Source: Anagrus nilaparvatae (taxonomy: Eukaryota; Arthropoda; Insecta; Hymenoptera; Mymaridae). From it: a DNA stretch of 64,000 nt. This document shows, piece by piece, positions 1-12,284 of the stretch; position 1 is the stretch's first letter; each line of letters starts with the position of its first letter. The notes under the pieces are model-generated. The model did not search any database. It was not told the DNA's origin and worked only from the letters and a program-made list of their open reading frames with translations. The stretch spans positions 17,484,001 to 17,548,000 of the forward strand of contig JAKSXM010000014.1 in the NCBI GenBank assembly GCA_022575985.1, in the 5' to 3' direction. The position numbers and the translations under genes are program-made.

Positions 1-836
1 ACTCTTAGAGCAAATGTACCAAGAGGTTGATAGGAGAGATATCACCTTGGATAACTAGAGAGCACGGGGGCATCGATTATTTTTTTACCCAATTATTAAG
101 CGGACATGGGCTTTTTTGCTCCCACCTCGTTCGAATCCAGAAGATAAATAGCGCTGAATTTTTATACTGTTCTGGCAAACAGATACGCCGGAAAACACAT
201 TCTTCGGGTGCGACAAATGGGCTGTCAAAAAGTTTCAACTAGAAACTAAAATCGGACAAATCACACCTTCAATTGTGGTTAGCCAGATTCTCTGGAGTTT
301 AGAAGTATGGACCGAAATTAGACTGCATGTGAAGTATATATATACATATACTATGTATAGCACCAAAAAACCTGATACTCAAGATATAGGCTAATATTGA
401 GACGTATTGCGATTATTCGGATGACTGCACGTGTGGTTGCACTAACATACAATTATTCCTGCACTTACTCTCAATTCCACATTCAGTAGATGGTAGGGTA
501 ATATTTATTTATTTATTTATTATGAATTTATTTATTAACCTTCCTTTTGACTTATATATTTATTAAAGATGACAGCACATAAAGATGATCCTCAACCAGA
601 CTGGCGAGTTACTGAATGCAAGTCAAAAGTTGGAGTTCACTAATAGAACTAAATAGCCTTGAACTTGTCCTTAAATAATGTAAAAACGGTTCAGGGATAG
701 GCTCGAATAAGGTAGGAAGGGAGTGGAGTATTAGTGGGTAAAGACAAGGTAACCCGAGTCCCACATAACTGTCAGTTCGGAAGCTGAACAGCATGCGTAA
801 CACATTTCTCCTCTTCCTACGCAAAAAAAAAATACT
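1..836 (+). mobile_element. 3' end of an R1/jockey-like LINE (cut by the window edge)
   Basis: The first ~240 bases encode a reading frame (CTKRLIGEISPWITREHGG...) that aligns with the C-terminal end of the second ORF of the LINE at 28.1-33.7 kb, including the stretch DYFFTQLLSGHGLFC against DFHLTQFLTGHGYFC and the start of the C-terminal zinc finger. The frame is degenerate after that. The rest is 3' UTR with a TTTATTTA-rich stretch near 505, ending in a short A-run at about 824-834. The 3' UTR shares the words GAGTCCCACATAACT and GCTCGGA with the fragment at 59.3 kb, so both belong to one LINE family. The upstream part lies outside the window. It is not functional here. Confidence 0.65.
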
Positions 837-1071
837 GAAGCAGATACTTATATAGGAGATACTTATATATATTTAGATCCTCTTATATCTATTATTATAA
901 AAAAATTTAGTTTTTTACAAATATATTAACAATTTTATGCATCAACATTCACCGGAATCGAAATAAGGAAAAAAATCGGATTTTTTTATTATTTTAGGGC
1001 CCAGCGGATTTTCTTAAAAATTGATTCTTTCCTCTAGTAAAAAAGTGTTAGCAGTATTTTCACAAAAATTC

Positions 1072-2813
1072 GGGAGGCCCTACTGGCAATGAAGAAAAGG
1101 TGTTATCGGATATGATTCGTGTTGCTCAATGGAACATGAGCCAGACCGCGATGGCGTCGTAATTATTGCAATTAGCTCGGGAAGAGGATGCAGATATACT
1201 TTTATAGAGCGAACAACTCTATATGAGGAACGATTCCTAGTATATTTCGGATGATTTAATGGCTTGCGTGATGTTTATGTACGTGGCAGAGCCCAAAATT
1301 CCTTGACTCGTCATGGAAAAGGGAACTGCCATGTATGGACAACTTGCGGCGTCACAAGTCTTATTAGTTGCTACGTTTCACCTAATGATACGGTGGAGGT
1401 GTTCACCGCCAAGCTGGCCAGTATTGAGGCCACGGGTCATGAAGTCTCCAGTAACATTATCGTGGCCGTAAATTTCAACGCTACAGACTTAGAATGGGGT
1501 ATTTCGACGACGAATCCTAAGGGACGGAGAGTTTTTGAAATGGCAGCTAGGTTAAACCTAGTTGTCCAGAACACTGGGAACAGAGCTGCGTTCGAGAGGC
1601 CAGGTTGGGGCACTTCGTTCCCCGAAATAACCCTGGACAGCGAGGCAATATCAGGAAAGTTGGTCAATTGGAAGGTGATGGACACTTTGAATGGAAACGA
1701 TCATACACACATCACCTTCCAGGTACGGGATCGGCAACAATACTGGGCTCCGTACAGATAACGACCCCTGGGATGGAATGTGGCAAAGGTTGGATGAGGA
1801 ACCCTACGAAGCCTGGCCTGGCATGTAAGGCGCACAATCACTAGTACTCACAAATCCATGGTGTTCGTGAAGAAAGTGAAGGTTCTTATAAAATGTGCCT
1901 GTGACGCCTCCATGCCTCGGGAGAAAACCTGTAAAGGAAGAAGGCCAATCCACTGGTTGACGGAGGAAATTGCGAACATACGGCGAGAGTGCAATAGGGC
2001 AAGAAGGATAGTGCAGAGAGCACGAATTCGGCTGGAGGCCATGGCACTCTTATTAATTAAGGACCTAATATACCCGTTATTTTTTTTTTTTTTTTTTTAT
2101 TTTTTTTTGGTCCTCCGTTAAAGGACGCTAAGGACAAGCTCGCAAAAGCCATCTGCCTCAGCAATGTGCGATGCTTGCGTTCATTGCGCGAGTAAGTCAA
2201 CAATGACCTCTGGGGGCTTGGGTACATAGTTGTCATGGGAAAACTTAACCCAAGACCCGACAGCACAATGAAAGCAGACGTGTCCAAAAGAATAGTTGAT
2301 TCTTTGTTCCCTGATCATTCGATCATCGAATACCCGAAAAAGGAGGTCCCCAGGGGTGAGATTCTACTGTTCAGCAAGGTAGAGATGTTCAGGGACATTA
2401 GATCAATGAAAAATAAGACGGCACCGGGACCGGGCGGGATATCAGCGGAGGCACTCAAGCGTGCAGTAAAGATAATCCCTGGTATCTTGTTGGACAGGCT
2501 TAACGCGTGTCTGGCCTCGGATACCTTCCCGAAGAAATGGAAAGTCGCGCGGCTTGTGCTTATCAGCAAAGGAAAGGGTGAACTAGGAACTCCGTCATCT
2601 TACAGACCATTGTGTATGCTAAACATCATTGGCAAGGTGATAGAGGGCATGCTTCGCTCTACGCTTAGGAGAGCAGTGGCAGACAATAGGGGTCTCTCTG
2701 ACCAACAGCATGGATTTTGCGAAGGGCATTCTACGATCGGCGCCATCAAGCGTGTCGTCGATATCGTGTACAGGACGAGGGAAGTTGGGCATGTGTTCCA
2801 GAAGGACGTCTAA
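1072..2813 (+). pseudogene. Degenerate LINE copy: end of ORF1, endonuclease and N-terminal reverse transcriptase of ORF2
   Basis: From about 1072 the sequence matches the last codons of ORF1 and then ORF2 of the LINE at 28.1-33.7 kb. The APE-type endonuclease region is recognisable at 1264-1761 (RGRAQNSLTRHGKGNCHVW, then SPNDTVEV, then NGNDHTHITF, equivalent to SDHHYITF of the better copy). The reverse transcriptase N-terminal part is at 2235-2813 (PGPGGISAEALKRAVKIIPG, SYRPLCMLNIIGKVIEGML, QQHGFCEGHSTIGAI). There are many in-frame stops near 1150-1260, a T-run at about 2079-2109 that breaks the frame, and an abrupt end after FQKDV, just where the YADD-containing catalytic part should begin. 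It is inactive and shortened at both ends. Confidence 0.8.
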
Positions 2814-2815
2814 TT

Positions 2816-3395
2816 TGAGAATGTAATCAAGTCAGAATTTTCATTTTCTGTCAGGAAAAGGGAGAAAATGGGAAATTTAGTAAACGAAAGGTTTTCAAAA
2901 TCAGGTTTTTAGCATAAAATTGGTTTTTAAGAAATTCTAAGGCAAATGTGCCAAAAAAAAAGTTTACCACCATAAAATGTACAGGAAAATACATAAAAAC
3001 AAAGTGAAGCTTTTTAAGAAATTAAAAATTGAAAGCAGTCGAGTATTTTCCGATTTTTCTGAATTTTATTCAGGTTTTTTCGAAAAAGCCAGATTCGGAT
3101 CGTCCGGGAAATTTTGCTATATATTTTTATAAAGAAAATATTTTAAAGGCTTATTTGGGGCGTTCAAAAAATAAAATAGAAACGGGTGGCTGAGAATGCA
3201 AAAAAAATCAAAATTGGAAAAACAGCTGCCAAATTGCAACTAGGCCATCTAGAACCTTGAAAATTGAACAGTTTGGTATGGAACTATATTTTTACATATC
3301 AAACAAAGTGCAATCGGAATTTTTTAAATTCAAGACATTGACCTCAGACTTGGGTAAAAATGGCTAAGAACTACCGATATATTTTTTAAAATTAG
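2816..3395. repeat. Dispersed repeat family A, copy 1
   Basis: About 580 bases with clear similarity to 24510-25105 and part of 27000-27335. Shared words include GGGCGTTCA, GAAACGGGTG, CTGAGAATG, AGCTGCCAAAT, TTTTTACATA and CTTGGGTAAAAATGGCTAAG. It abuts the broken end of the LINE copy at 2813. No reading frame is evident. It is probably a non-autonomous transposon, but I could not define terminal repeats. Confidence 0.6.
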
Positions 3396-3992
3396 TTTTA
3401 TTAGAAAAATAAACTTTATGAAAAAGTTGCTTTCTTGCATTAACACTCACTCAGTTTAGAAACGGATAAGATTTCCGAAAAAATAACTTTCAATGTTTTT
3501 ATAATATTTACAAAATTATTTCAAAAATATATTGATTTTTCGCAAATACACGTTGTTTTTTGTACATGTTGTGTACAATCCTCCAAATTGCACAAACTCT
3601 GAAATAAATGAGTATTAATTGACAAATAAGAAAAATGTACTTATGCTAATTAATAATTTTGCTAACAGTTAATATAGAAATTAATTAGTTTGACTAAAAA
3701 GACGATTAACACTTTTAATAATCATCTTTTATCATTATGACTGAATTTGTGAATATTGTGAGACCAAGATAATGACTTTTGCATGAAAAATTTGCAAACT
3801 TACTTATTGGCATAAGTTTATTTCTATAGCCGTTTTAAGCCAAATTATTTCGGGGATTGTACTATTTCGAATTTTGTAAATGCTTTTAACATTGTAGTCC
3901 TCAAGAAAGCTTTGTCTTTTAACGTAGCATATGAAGAAAACATAAAAACTAACGTATAAAATTTTAATTTAAAAAAGGCTGTTTTCACTAAC

Positions 3993-6900
3993 CTTTTCCT
4001 CTGAAACTTGTAGTGACTTAACTATATTTTTTACAATAAAAAGTTCATCCTCCCTTTCAATGATTTTTCTGAAAATAAAAATTTTTTATGATATTTTCAA
4101 TTGGATCAATCAGATTAAATTCACCGTAAATATATAATTCATTAAACACGAAATATATTTATTAGGGGGTTCTAACATGAAAAAAAAATGTCACGGATCC
4201 AGGGTACCATCCTCGGAAGTTAAAAACAAAGTGGTCAGAAGTGGAAAATTTGTATTAAAAAAAAAAGTAAATTGCAAGTTAGCGTCCGAGACATGTAGGT
4301 TATTTTTTTAAGTCTCTTAATTTTAAGTTTTTTTAATTTGTATTTTAATTTTCCAAATTGAATAGGGATCTCAATTTTAGATGCACGATCATTAGTTTTC
4401 TTTGGAATTTTACGTAGATTTAGAAAATTTCATCTGATTTATACTGTTGTTAAAAATTAAAAAAAAACAGTAAAATTATTTTAAAACGTGTAAAAACCAA
4501 ACGTTTGTTTGGAAAGGTATACATTTTTTAACGAATTTTTCTCGCTTTTTTTTACTAATTAAAATAAGACCTTAAACTTAATGATCTGTTTCGATTAAAG
4601 CTTAAAAACAGCTCAAAAAACGTTAAAAAAACCGAAAAAATACTTTTTTAAAGAGAATTGAGCTAACTTACGGTAAAAAATTAATTTTTTTTTCTGAAAC
4701 TTTTAGTATTTTCGTCACTGAATCTAACAAAAATTTGGACTTTATAAAGCATAATTTATAAGCTTAAAAACGGCTAGTAAAAACGTTAAAATATTTGAAA
4801 AATTGCTCTTTTAGAAAAAAGCGGTTGAATTTAATATTTTTTTTTAAAATTGCAAAATGTAAAGTGCATATACTAACGCTTCACTAGTCTTGACTCTCTC
4901 TTCTGCAGCTTCAAGTTCTTCTTCAACCCACTGAAGTTTTGATGCAATTTCTTCTGATTTTTGATCAGCATCTTCAGCTAAAAGTCTTGCATCTTTTAAT
5001 TCTGATGTCAATTTTTCCGTTCTTTCTTCATCTAACCTGCTTCTTTCTTCCAGTACTTTGCACATTCTATAATCAATAATTGTTATGTAAATTCAATTTA
5101 AAGTTTGAGTAATTACTACAGTTATTCTAATAAACTATTGCAGTAATAATTATTATTGCTATTACCGCTTGGCATCGTCAGCAAGTTCTGAAGCTCGACC
5201 AAGTTTAATAGTAGCCGAAAGACGTAATTCTTCTTTCTTTGCCATTATTGTTTCAAGTTCCGAAACTCTTTTTGTCATAACTGATCGATCTTGTTCGGCC
5301 TGAAATATAACAATTGTTTAAAATATTAAACATTAAATCCAAGATTCTAAGTACTTTAAAATTGAGCTATTAGAAGATATTGTTGGTTAAAACGTAATAT
5401 TAGTATGCATTTATTAATTATGAAAATAGATTGTTAAAAATATTAATAAAAAAAATATTATTTCGGACAAAAAGTATTAAATATTTTTGTTACTTTTTTA
5501 TTTATAAGCATTCATTCATTATTTGATAATTCACAATTTACATTTTAGTGTTAAAGTGCTTATAATTTTATTAAAAAATTACTACACCTTTTCTAAGAAA
5601 AAAACAAAAATCCTTGAAAATTAAAAAATAAAAAAGCCTCTTGGGAACTTCACCGATTAAGTCAAGAGGTAACCTTAAGGCATTGATAAATTTTACACGA
5701 AAAGGCGTGTACAAATAGATTTAATAGAGATTGATAAATAAATATACAGGCAGTCATGTTTTAGGTATTTGAAAGTAAGAATTTTGAAAACATACTGGGA
5801 TAAAAATCGAAAATATATACTGCTGGATATCTATTTAAATCTATAAATGTCCAAATTTACCTCTAAGGGTTATTTTTGCTTCCGAGAAAAAAGTTCAAAC
5901 TTTTATTTAAAACTAAAATATCCGATTGTAGCAATAGTAAACAATTTTTTTTTGATATTTCAATAAAACTCTAATTCAAGGTATAACAAGTTTTTCATTG
6001 TTTTATATACAAAGGGCAAAAAATACTATTTTCTATTTTCTGGGGTTCAACTTTTTTACACTGTCTGCACTCACTCGCCCATACAACTGCATGCAAGGTC
6101 AAAACCAATATTTTTTCCTTTGTAACGCGCGGTTCACTGCGTGTATTTTATAATATAGGGTGATACGCGATTTTAAGCTTTACGATAGAGTCAGCCCCAG
6201 AAAATAGGGGTTTTGTTCGTTGTTCGATGACAAGAAAAAAAAAACAATTAAAATATGGTTTAAAGTAGGTCAGAATGTGTACTGGACTATGCATATTAAT
6301 AGAACTTGACCAACTTTTTTGTAAAATAAATAAATAAAGTAAAAAGCTCTAAAAAGAGTTTTTTGGTTCCTGATTTTAATGTTAATTTTCCTCGTTCATA
6401 CACAAAAACTAATTTTTACACAATCTTAAAATTCATTTGACTTTAGAAACGATTTTTTTTTTCATTATATTTAACTAGTAAATAACAATATTTGCCATAA
6501 ACAAATAATTTTGTTTACTACGTGTTTATTACTCAAGTTTTTGAGTTCGGTAAGGTAAACATATTACGATAGAGTAAATATTTCTTTTATATTTCCGGAA
6601 AGCAAATGATGTTGCAAATGAAAGTGCTTTTCACTGGTAAATAAAAAATTTATATGTTTATTATGTTTATTCAAAGTTTTACCTAAAAAAGTGAATCTTA
6701 AATATTTTAAATAAAATTTTACTATACCTAAATAATAATATTTTATAAACATAAAATTCATAAATATTTATAAGTATAAATAATTTGTTGAAGTTACTAA
6801 ACATAAATTAAAACCAAAAATAATTTCAAAAAAAAATTTAGAAATTTTTTATTTTAATTGAAAGTGAAAGAAGTGGGTCGAGTTCGAATCAAAAATTTTT

Positions 6901-8008
6901 TGCGAATCGTGCATAAATAGTAGCAAATAATGATTAATAATCCAGAACTAATAGTTTTGAGTTATTTTTACAAATATTGTCATAATTGCTGAGATTAAAA
7001 AATTAGGTATCCTTAAATGAATTTTTTAGTTTTTATTTTGCAAAATATGAGTGAAATTGCATTTTTAAAACTTTTCAGCCCTTAAATCATACAAGCGTTT
7101 CAAAAATTATTTAAAAAACTAGTTCATTTTTTTGTAATTTTTATTTTTTAATTTGCAAATTTGAATAGCCAAAAAATATAGTGATATATTGAGTTTTTTA
7201 ATTATGTAATGAGAATGGTTAGAACGGAAAATTAAATTGATAAAATAAAATTTTAAATAGTATTATATAAATTGTTAACAAGAATAATTAACCATAAAAT
7301 TACAAAAATTTTTTCACGTTAAATCTTTGATTAAAAAAAAAAAAAATTAAAAATAGATTAGAATACTGAAATCGAAACATGATTTAAAAATAAAATCGCC
7401 ACTTTTTTAATTGTCGTCTTTAAGAATGTAAAATATTTAGATTACTCACAAGCGAGTGTCATGATTTTGTTTTGTTACGAAAAAAATTTTAAAATAACTT
7501 AATTAGTTTAGAAATTTTCATTTTGCAAAAGGGGAAAACAAAATTTGTTAATTTAGGACAGATTGTTTTTTTTAATTATTTGTGCAAAAATATTGGCAAT
7601 CAAAAAACTGTTATGTAATTTTAATAACATTTTCGTTGTTGTTGAACTTTCATTAAAAAACTTCATTCGAAACATTATGTCACCAATAAATTTAATCATC
7701 ACATCACAGTTAAACACATTAAATATCTTTTAAAATAGTTGAAACATATTAAAGTAGGACACTGGCACCTTTGCATAAGCTTTTTCACATCTATCTAATT
7801 CGGCACTTGACGTTTCTAAACTCGTTTTAGCATTTTCGTAATCTTTTTCCATTTGTATTAATTTTTTTCCTAAATCTCTTACTTCATCATAAATCATATC
7901 AGCTCGAAAATTTTCTTGCTTTGCTTTAACTTCATTAGTTTCATATTTTTCATTAGCTTCATCCATCTCCTTTTTAAGGGATGCGATTTTCTTCTTTATC
8001 GCCTCCAT
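3993..8008 (-). CDS. Tropomyosin-like gene, N-terminal four exons (3' exons not found)
   Basis: Tropomyosin is a parallel coiled-coil dimer that lies along actin filaments. Four minus-strand exons are supported: 8008-7769 (240 nt, [20 protein letters not shown]...), 5299-5166 (134 nt), 5066-4878 (189 nt, [19 protein letters not shown]...) and 4068-3993 (76 nt, ending KSLQVSEEK). All have AG/GT borders and matching phases, giving 213 codons without a stop. The lengths 240, 134, 189 and 76 equal the classical tropomyosin exons 1a+2b, 3, 4+5 and 6, so homology is secure although sequence identity is only moderate. The start is the ATG of MEAIKKK, aligning with MDAIKKK of the family. The remaining ~70 residues (exons 7-9) were not found between 1 and 3992, which is filled by LINE and repeat sequence; they lie beyond the window or are lost. 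It may be a divergent paralogue rather than the main muscle gene. Confidence 0.85.
5300..7768 (-). other. First intron of the tropomyosin-like gene
   Basis: A 2.5-kb AT-rich intron with donor GTGCC at 7768 and acceptor TTTCAG at 5300. It holds no reading frame that I can support. A small inverted repeat built on CTATTTTCTGGGGTT lies at about 6033-6047 and 6193-6208, with a few GC-richer bases between, and may be a short MITE relic. Confidence 0.5.
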
Positions 8009-8985
8009 TTTTTTTGTTGCTTTACTTTTTTCTTACTTTTAAGTAATTAAAGTAACAAAACTTCCTAGAGAACCATCCCAACTCATTATTATTATATGAC
8101 ATTTTTAAAATGCACACAAATACAAAAAGTGTAATCAAGTAAATTATGTTGTTTATTTGACTACTTAAAACAAGTTAAAAAAAAAAGAATAAAGAAAAAA
8201 AAATAGTGTTTTTTGTGTAAAAAGTTGTAATGAAATAATGGTGACACACGCATTAAAGCACTCACTACAATGCAATAGAAGCAACAGAGTCCCACGAAGA
8301 GGCGATACAAGTGGATCGCTTGAAAAACTTGACTAAAATAAAAAGGTACCTTGACAAGAAGAAGAATAAGAAAAGAACGCGTTGAAAGGAAAAAAAAAAT
8401 TGAAAAAAAAGTACTTTGGAGATTACTATTTGTTCCCTATTGAATTTTGATTCTATTAATTGCATCGGAGCTTTGGCTCAACTCCCATGACTCGTTTTTT
8501 CTCTATCGACACCTCTCTTCTTCTCCGTATACGCTAGCATTAATAGTTTTGATATAAGAATCAAACTGACACTATAAGAGACATATGCATCTTAAAGAAA
8601 TGTGATCTTTGATTTTTTGTGCTGCTATTTTTAGCAACAAAAAAAAATTTACTTTTTGTAGCATGCAAAACATTGCAAATAAAATACTACATTCTTTTAT
8701 TTTATTAAATTATTAAATGGTAACTAAAATTAATTAAAAATATATAAAAAAAAAAAATTTTAAATTTATTTTACTTAATGGAAAATTTATATACTAATGC
8801 TTGTTGCTATAAAATTTTTTTTTCTATATGCACTTTAGTTCAGGTTACTTTTTTGTTGTAGAATATCAATGAGATCTGATTTACCAATATAGGTAAGGTA
8901 TCAAATGGTGAGGTTTCCTTCGGGGAACCATTTTCTTAAAAAGATACACACAATTTTTTCATTTCATAAAATAAATATTTCATTA
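8009..8985. other. Upstream region of the tropomyosin-like gene, no gene seen
   Basis: AT-rich sequence with poly-A/T runs. The promoter and 5' UTR of the minus-strand tropomyosin-like gene should lie here, but I see no diagnostic element that fixes a transcription start. Confidence 0.4.
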
Positions 8986-8989
8986 TCGA

Positions 8990-9600
8990 AATCAATTTTC
9001 GATAAGCTTTAAAATAAATATTATTATTTTCGTTAAATCTTTATTTGTCATCACAAAAATTATACAGTTTCAACATACATTCAACTTAGAATATACAAGA
9101 TAAAAATTTTTTGTTAGTAAAAGTCAATAAGTCAAAAAAAGTCAATAAGTGTAAATAAATCAGTCAATATAACTTAGTTAATTTAGTTAATTGGTAAAGT
9201 CAAGTGAAATGACTCGTCCTATTGTTAAACAGCTACCAAAAGTCATTTTTGAGTAAATATTGCTTAGTCCTCGTCTTGAAGTGTGAGTACGTGCTCGGGA
9301 TGGAATTGAACATATTGTATTTAAAAATAGTTAAAACCACAATTAGTTATCGACAATGGAATGTCTAAGTCCTTTCTAGGGCCGCGAGTTGGTCTGTCGG
9401 TGATAAATGGGGGATCTTTCATCTGAACAATTCTGTACATGTTTAGGGATGCAAAGTAATCTGTACGGGTTACATTGCGCATTCAATTTTATTTCCTTAT
9501 AAATGGAGTTATGTGTTCAGAGCGACGAATACCATATACTGTCGGATAAATAAAGATGTGCACCTCCCGAATTTATTGAATAACTTCAACAAAAATGGTC
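8990..9600 (-). mobile_element. 3' end of a jockey/CR1-type LINE
   Basis: On the minus strand, stretches such as RSEHITPFIRK, RTDYFASLNMYRIVQMKDPP, PTRGPRKDLDIP and TNCGFNYF resemble the typical C-terminal tail of jockey/CR1-like LINE ORF2 proteins. Frameshifts and stops occur, and a TAA follows the match. The region then runs into an AT-rich 3' UTR near 9000-9200 with an AATAAA-like signal. It is a 5'-truncated dead copy. Confidence 0.6.
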
Positions 9601-10119
9601 ACAAAACATCCGGATAAAATTTTTCTTACAGAAAATTGTTTCTTTTACTCCTATACGGAAGCTCAAGTTTCTAAGTTAATTAGGACAAGTAATATATCTG
9701 AAAAGGTGGCAGAAAAGTCGAAAAAAAACGAAACACTTTTCATAGTCATTTTCAAATCGCTATGATTTCACTAAAAATCAATATTTTTTCACCAAAATTT
9801 AACCATGGATTCTTTGACTCTTTCACTTCCCGGGTCCGTTGGATTTTTAAAAAAATGTTTATATAAAAAAGTTTTACAACCCTTCAAACTTTTTTTATCA
9901 AAATTTGTTCTAATTATCCGATCGACGCGATTTTTTTTTCTCCCGATAGAAAATTTATTCTAGATATTAATTCTCAAATTTGATGCGTGCAAAAATCTTT
10001 GTTTGATAGTAGTATCAATAAAACTAAATCTTGCATATGAATAGAAAACTAATAATTACGTTTACCACACTTTTTGAGCTATGAACGAAAATAAAATTTA
10101 AGGTGCGACCGCCTGTTGA
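9601..10119. other. Intergenic, no gene seen
   Basis: AT-rich sequence with stops in all frames and no clear repeat structure. Confidence 0.4.
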
Positions 10120-11770
10120 GAGTCTCAAACAACTTTTCCAAATAAAAAGGAAGTTAAATTAAAGGAAGCTCTGGCTCATATTACGAATATTTTATATAGT
10201 AATGTGGACCAGAGTCTACCCATGGTGTAACCTACTTAGAACTAGCTAAAGCTTTTGACACAGTATAATATAACATTCTTTACAAAAAGCTCTCTATTTA
10301 TGGTTTTAGGGGTAAAATCCTTAACTTAAGAGTTATTTGACGGGAGGTAAACAAAGCATTGTTGTTAATAATCTGAAGAATGTTTACACTACTGATAAGG
10401 CTTATGCATGGGTTTACCTTAAGGGACCATTTTGGGTCCTTTACTTTTAATTTTATATATGAATGATATTTTTAATTTCAGATGTAATAATTTCTTATAC
10501 TGATGATATGGCAATTATTTTTAGTGAATGGAAATGGCCCTTAGCTCGTAACAAAACAGTTGACTATCTTTTGATTGTATATCAATGGTAACAAAGTCTC
10601 TCTAAATCTAGAGAAAACTGTATTTATAACTTATGGCGATTATAAAAATAGCATTCCTGAGCAATATCAGATAAGCATTGGTAATTATACTATAGAGAGG
10701 TTGATCATTGTAAATATTTGTATGTTTACTTTAATTGTTATTTAAGATGTGGTGTTCATATATCTCTAACAAAAGAGCATCGATGGCACAGTCGGTAGCG
10801 CGCTCGCTCTTCAACCTATAGGTTGGGGGTTCGCGTACAGCTTCGGAAAAAAAATAATCGTAGTTTTTTTTCTGCAAAGATAAAATTCTAAGTCATTATG
10901 TAGATAACGCAGTCCGAAGTACTTCCGGGGCACTTAAAGAGGCGCGGGGTTTGGGAGAGGTAGCGTGCCTCCTAAAACCATAGGTACGTCGCTAATAAAA
11001 AACATTCACACAAACAGATACACTTACGCAAAATCTATCTTAATAACTCTATCTTAAAAAACAAAAAAATCAATTTTCAAAAAAATACTCACACATTACA
11101 CAAACATATACACTCACACTATAAAAAATCTATCTTAATAAATAAACATTTAAAAAATCTATCTTAAAATAACACAAGAGATCATAAGCAAGTTCTTAAT
11201 ATCTCTCACGAATAACTAACTAACTATATCTCTAACAGTGAAACGCACCAGATATTTACTCTTTGTGCTAAGGAAAATGTCCTTTCATATACCAATTAAC
11301 ATATTATGTATGATTTACTTTGCTCTATTTCAAAATTTTGCACCCTCCGTCATAATAGCGTGGGTTGGTGTGTACAACAACGTACTAAAGCCATTAAAAA
11401 ATTTTCATAATTGCGCTTTTAAAAACATTTGGTACTCCTAAAGACATTTTAACTCCTGAACATGATTTTATTCTTGAATCAATTGTTTTAAATTACGATG
11501 AACTTCTGCAAGATACAAAAGTCTAAGACTGCCTGATATTCATAAATCCATTAGTTTCAAAAACAGCAACGTCATTGCCATGCAGAATTTTAATTTCTTG
11601 CCCAACAATTTAAAAGCCCTAGATAGAAAAAGAAAATCCATCAAGATCAAAATTAAACATTTACTTGGAAATCCAAATATTATTTAGTTGTTATAATTTC
11701 GATCTATACTAAATGTTATTATTATTCTTTACCCTATAAAGGGAAATTATAAATATAAAATTTTATAAAA
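10120..11770 (+). pseudogene. Degenerate LINE reverse transcriptase, interrupted by a SINE
   Basis: Reverse transcriptase motifs can be read across several frames: YLELAKAFDTV near 10230 (motif A region), NPYL-like and SYLT with QSIVVNNL near 10340, a damaged GVPQGSILGP box (YLKGPFWVLYF) near 10420, and ISYTDDMAIIFSE near 10495-10535, the Y(A/T)DD catalytic motif. After the SINE the frame resumes as RTRYLLFVLRKMSF... at 11238 and ends with FLPNNLKALDRKRK near 11600, typical of the thumb and C-terminus. Stops and frameshifts are frequent. Motif style suggests a jockey/CR1-like LINE different from the R1-like family of this window. Confidence 0.75.
10772..11224 (+). mobile_element. tRNA-derived SINE with 13-bp target duplication
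   Basis: The 5' end carries RNA polymerase III promoter boxes: TGGCACAGTCGGTAGCGC (A box) near 10783 and GGGTTCGCGTAC (B box) near 10826, as in a tRNA. A tRNA-unrelated body with GC-rich words follows, then a tail of AAATCTATCTTA-type repeats. The sequence TATATCTCTAACA occurs immediately before (10759-10771) and after (11225-11237), a perfect 13-bp target site duplication. Joining the flanks restores the LINE reading frame around it. It has no protein-coding function. Confidence 0.8.
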
Positions 11771-11980
11771 TCTTTAATTTCTTATATGTAATGATCAGGA
11801 CTGAACAAGCAATGAAAAAAACTTTTTTTAGTTTTTATCACATAAAATGTATTTGAATTTAGACTTTTCTGTCATTTGTTAATATAAGCCTCTTCAGTAA
11901 CAAAATACATATAAAATATATGAAAAAAATGAAAAAATTACAATAATTATAAACAGAGGTATTTTATAATCTGTATACCA

Positions 11981-12094
11981 TAAAATTTGTATTATACATA
12001 AACTGAACTTAATTAAAAACTCTTTTACTTTTTGTAAATAAAATTTGTATTATACATAAACTGAACTTAATTAAAAACTCTTTTACTTTTTGTA
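11981..12094. repeat. Two-copy 58-bp tandem duplication
   Basis: The segment beginning TAAAATTTGTATTATACATA and ending TTTTACTTTTTGTA occurs at 11981-12036 and again at 12039-12094, apparently without mismatches, which suggests a recent local duplication. Confidence 0.85.
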
Positions 12095-12284
12095 GGTTTT
12101 TTATAAGTAAGTTAATGTCCTTAATTTGTAAATTAAGAACTCTAACAGTAGTTTTATGTAGAATTTTTTCAAAAAGGTTGTAAGAAGATTCTTGATAATA
12201 AGTGAAATCCTTGAATTTGTATTTTATGCTATTGGTATGTGGCACATACTAATCACACATAATATACTTAGTATTTTCGATGTT

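Noticed and set aside
8265..8465. 66-codon minus-strand frame upstream of tropomyosin
   Set aside because: Phenylalanine-rich translation of A/T runs (QFFFSFQRVLFLFFFLSR); no signature.
10779..10850. tRNA gene
   Set aside because: A and B boxes are present but the body does not close into an acceptor stem, and the sequence continues into a repeat tail flanked by a target duplication, so it is a SINE.
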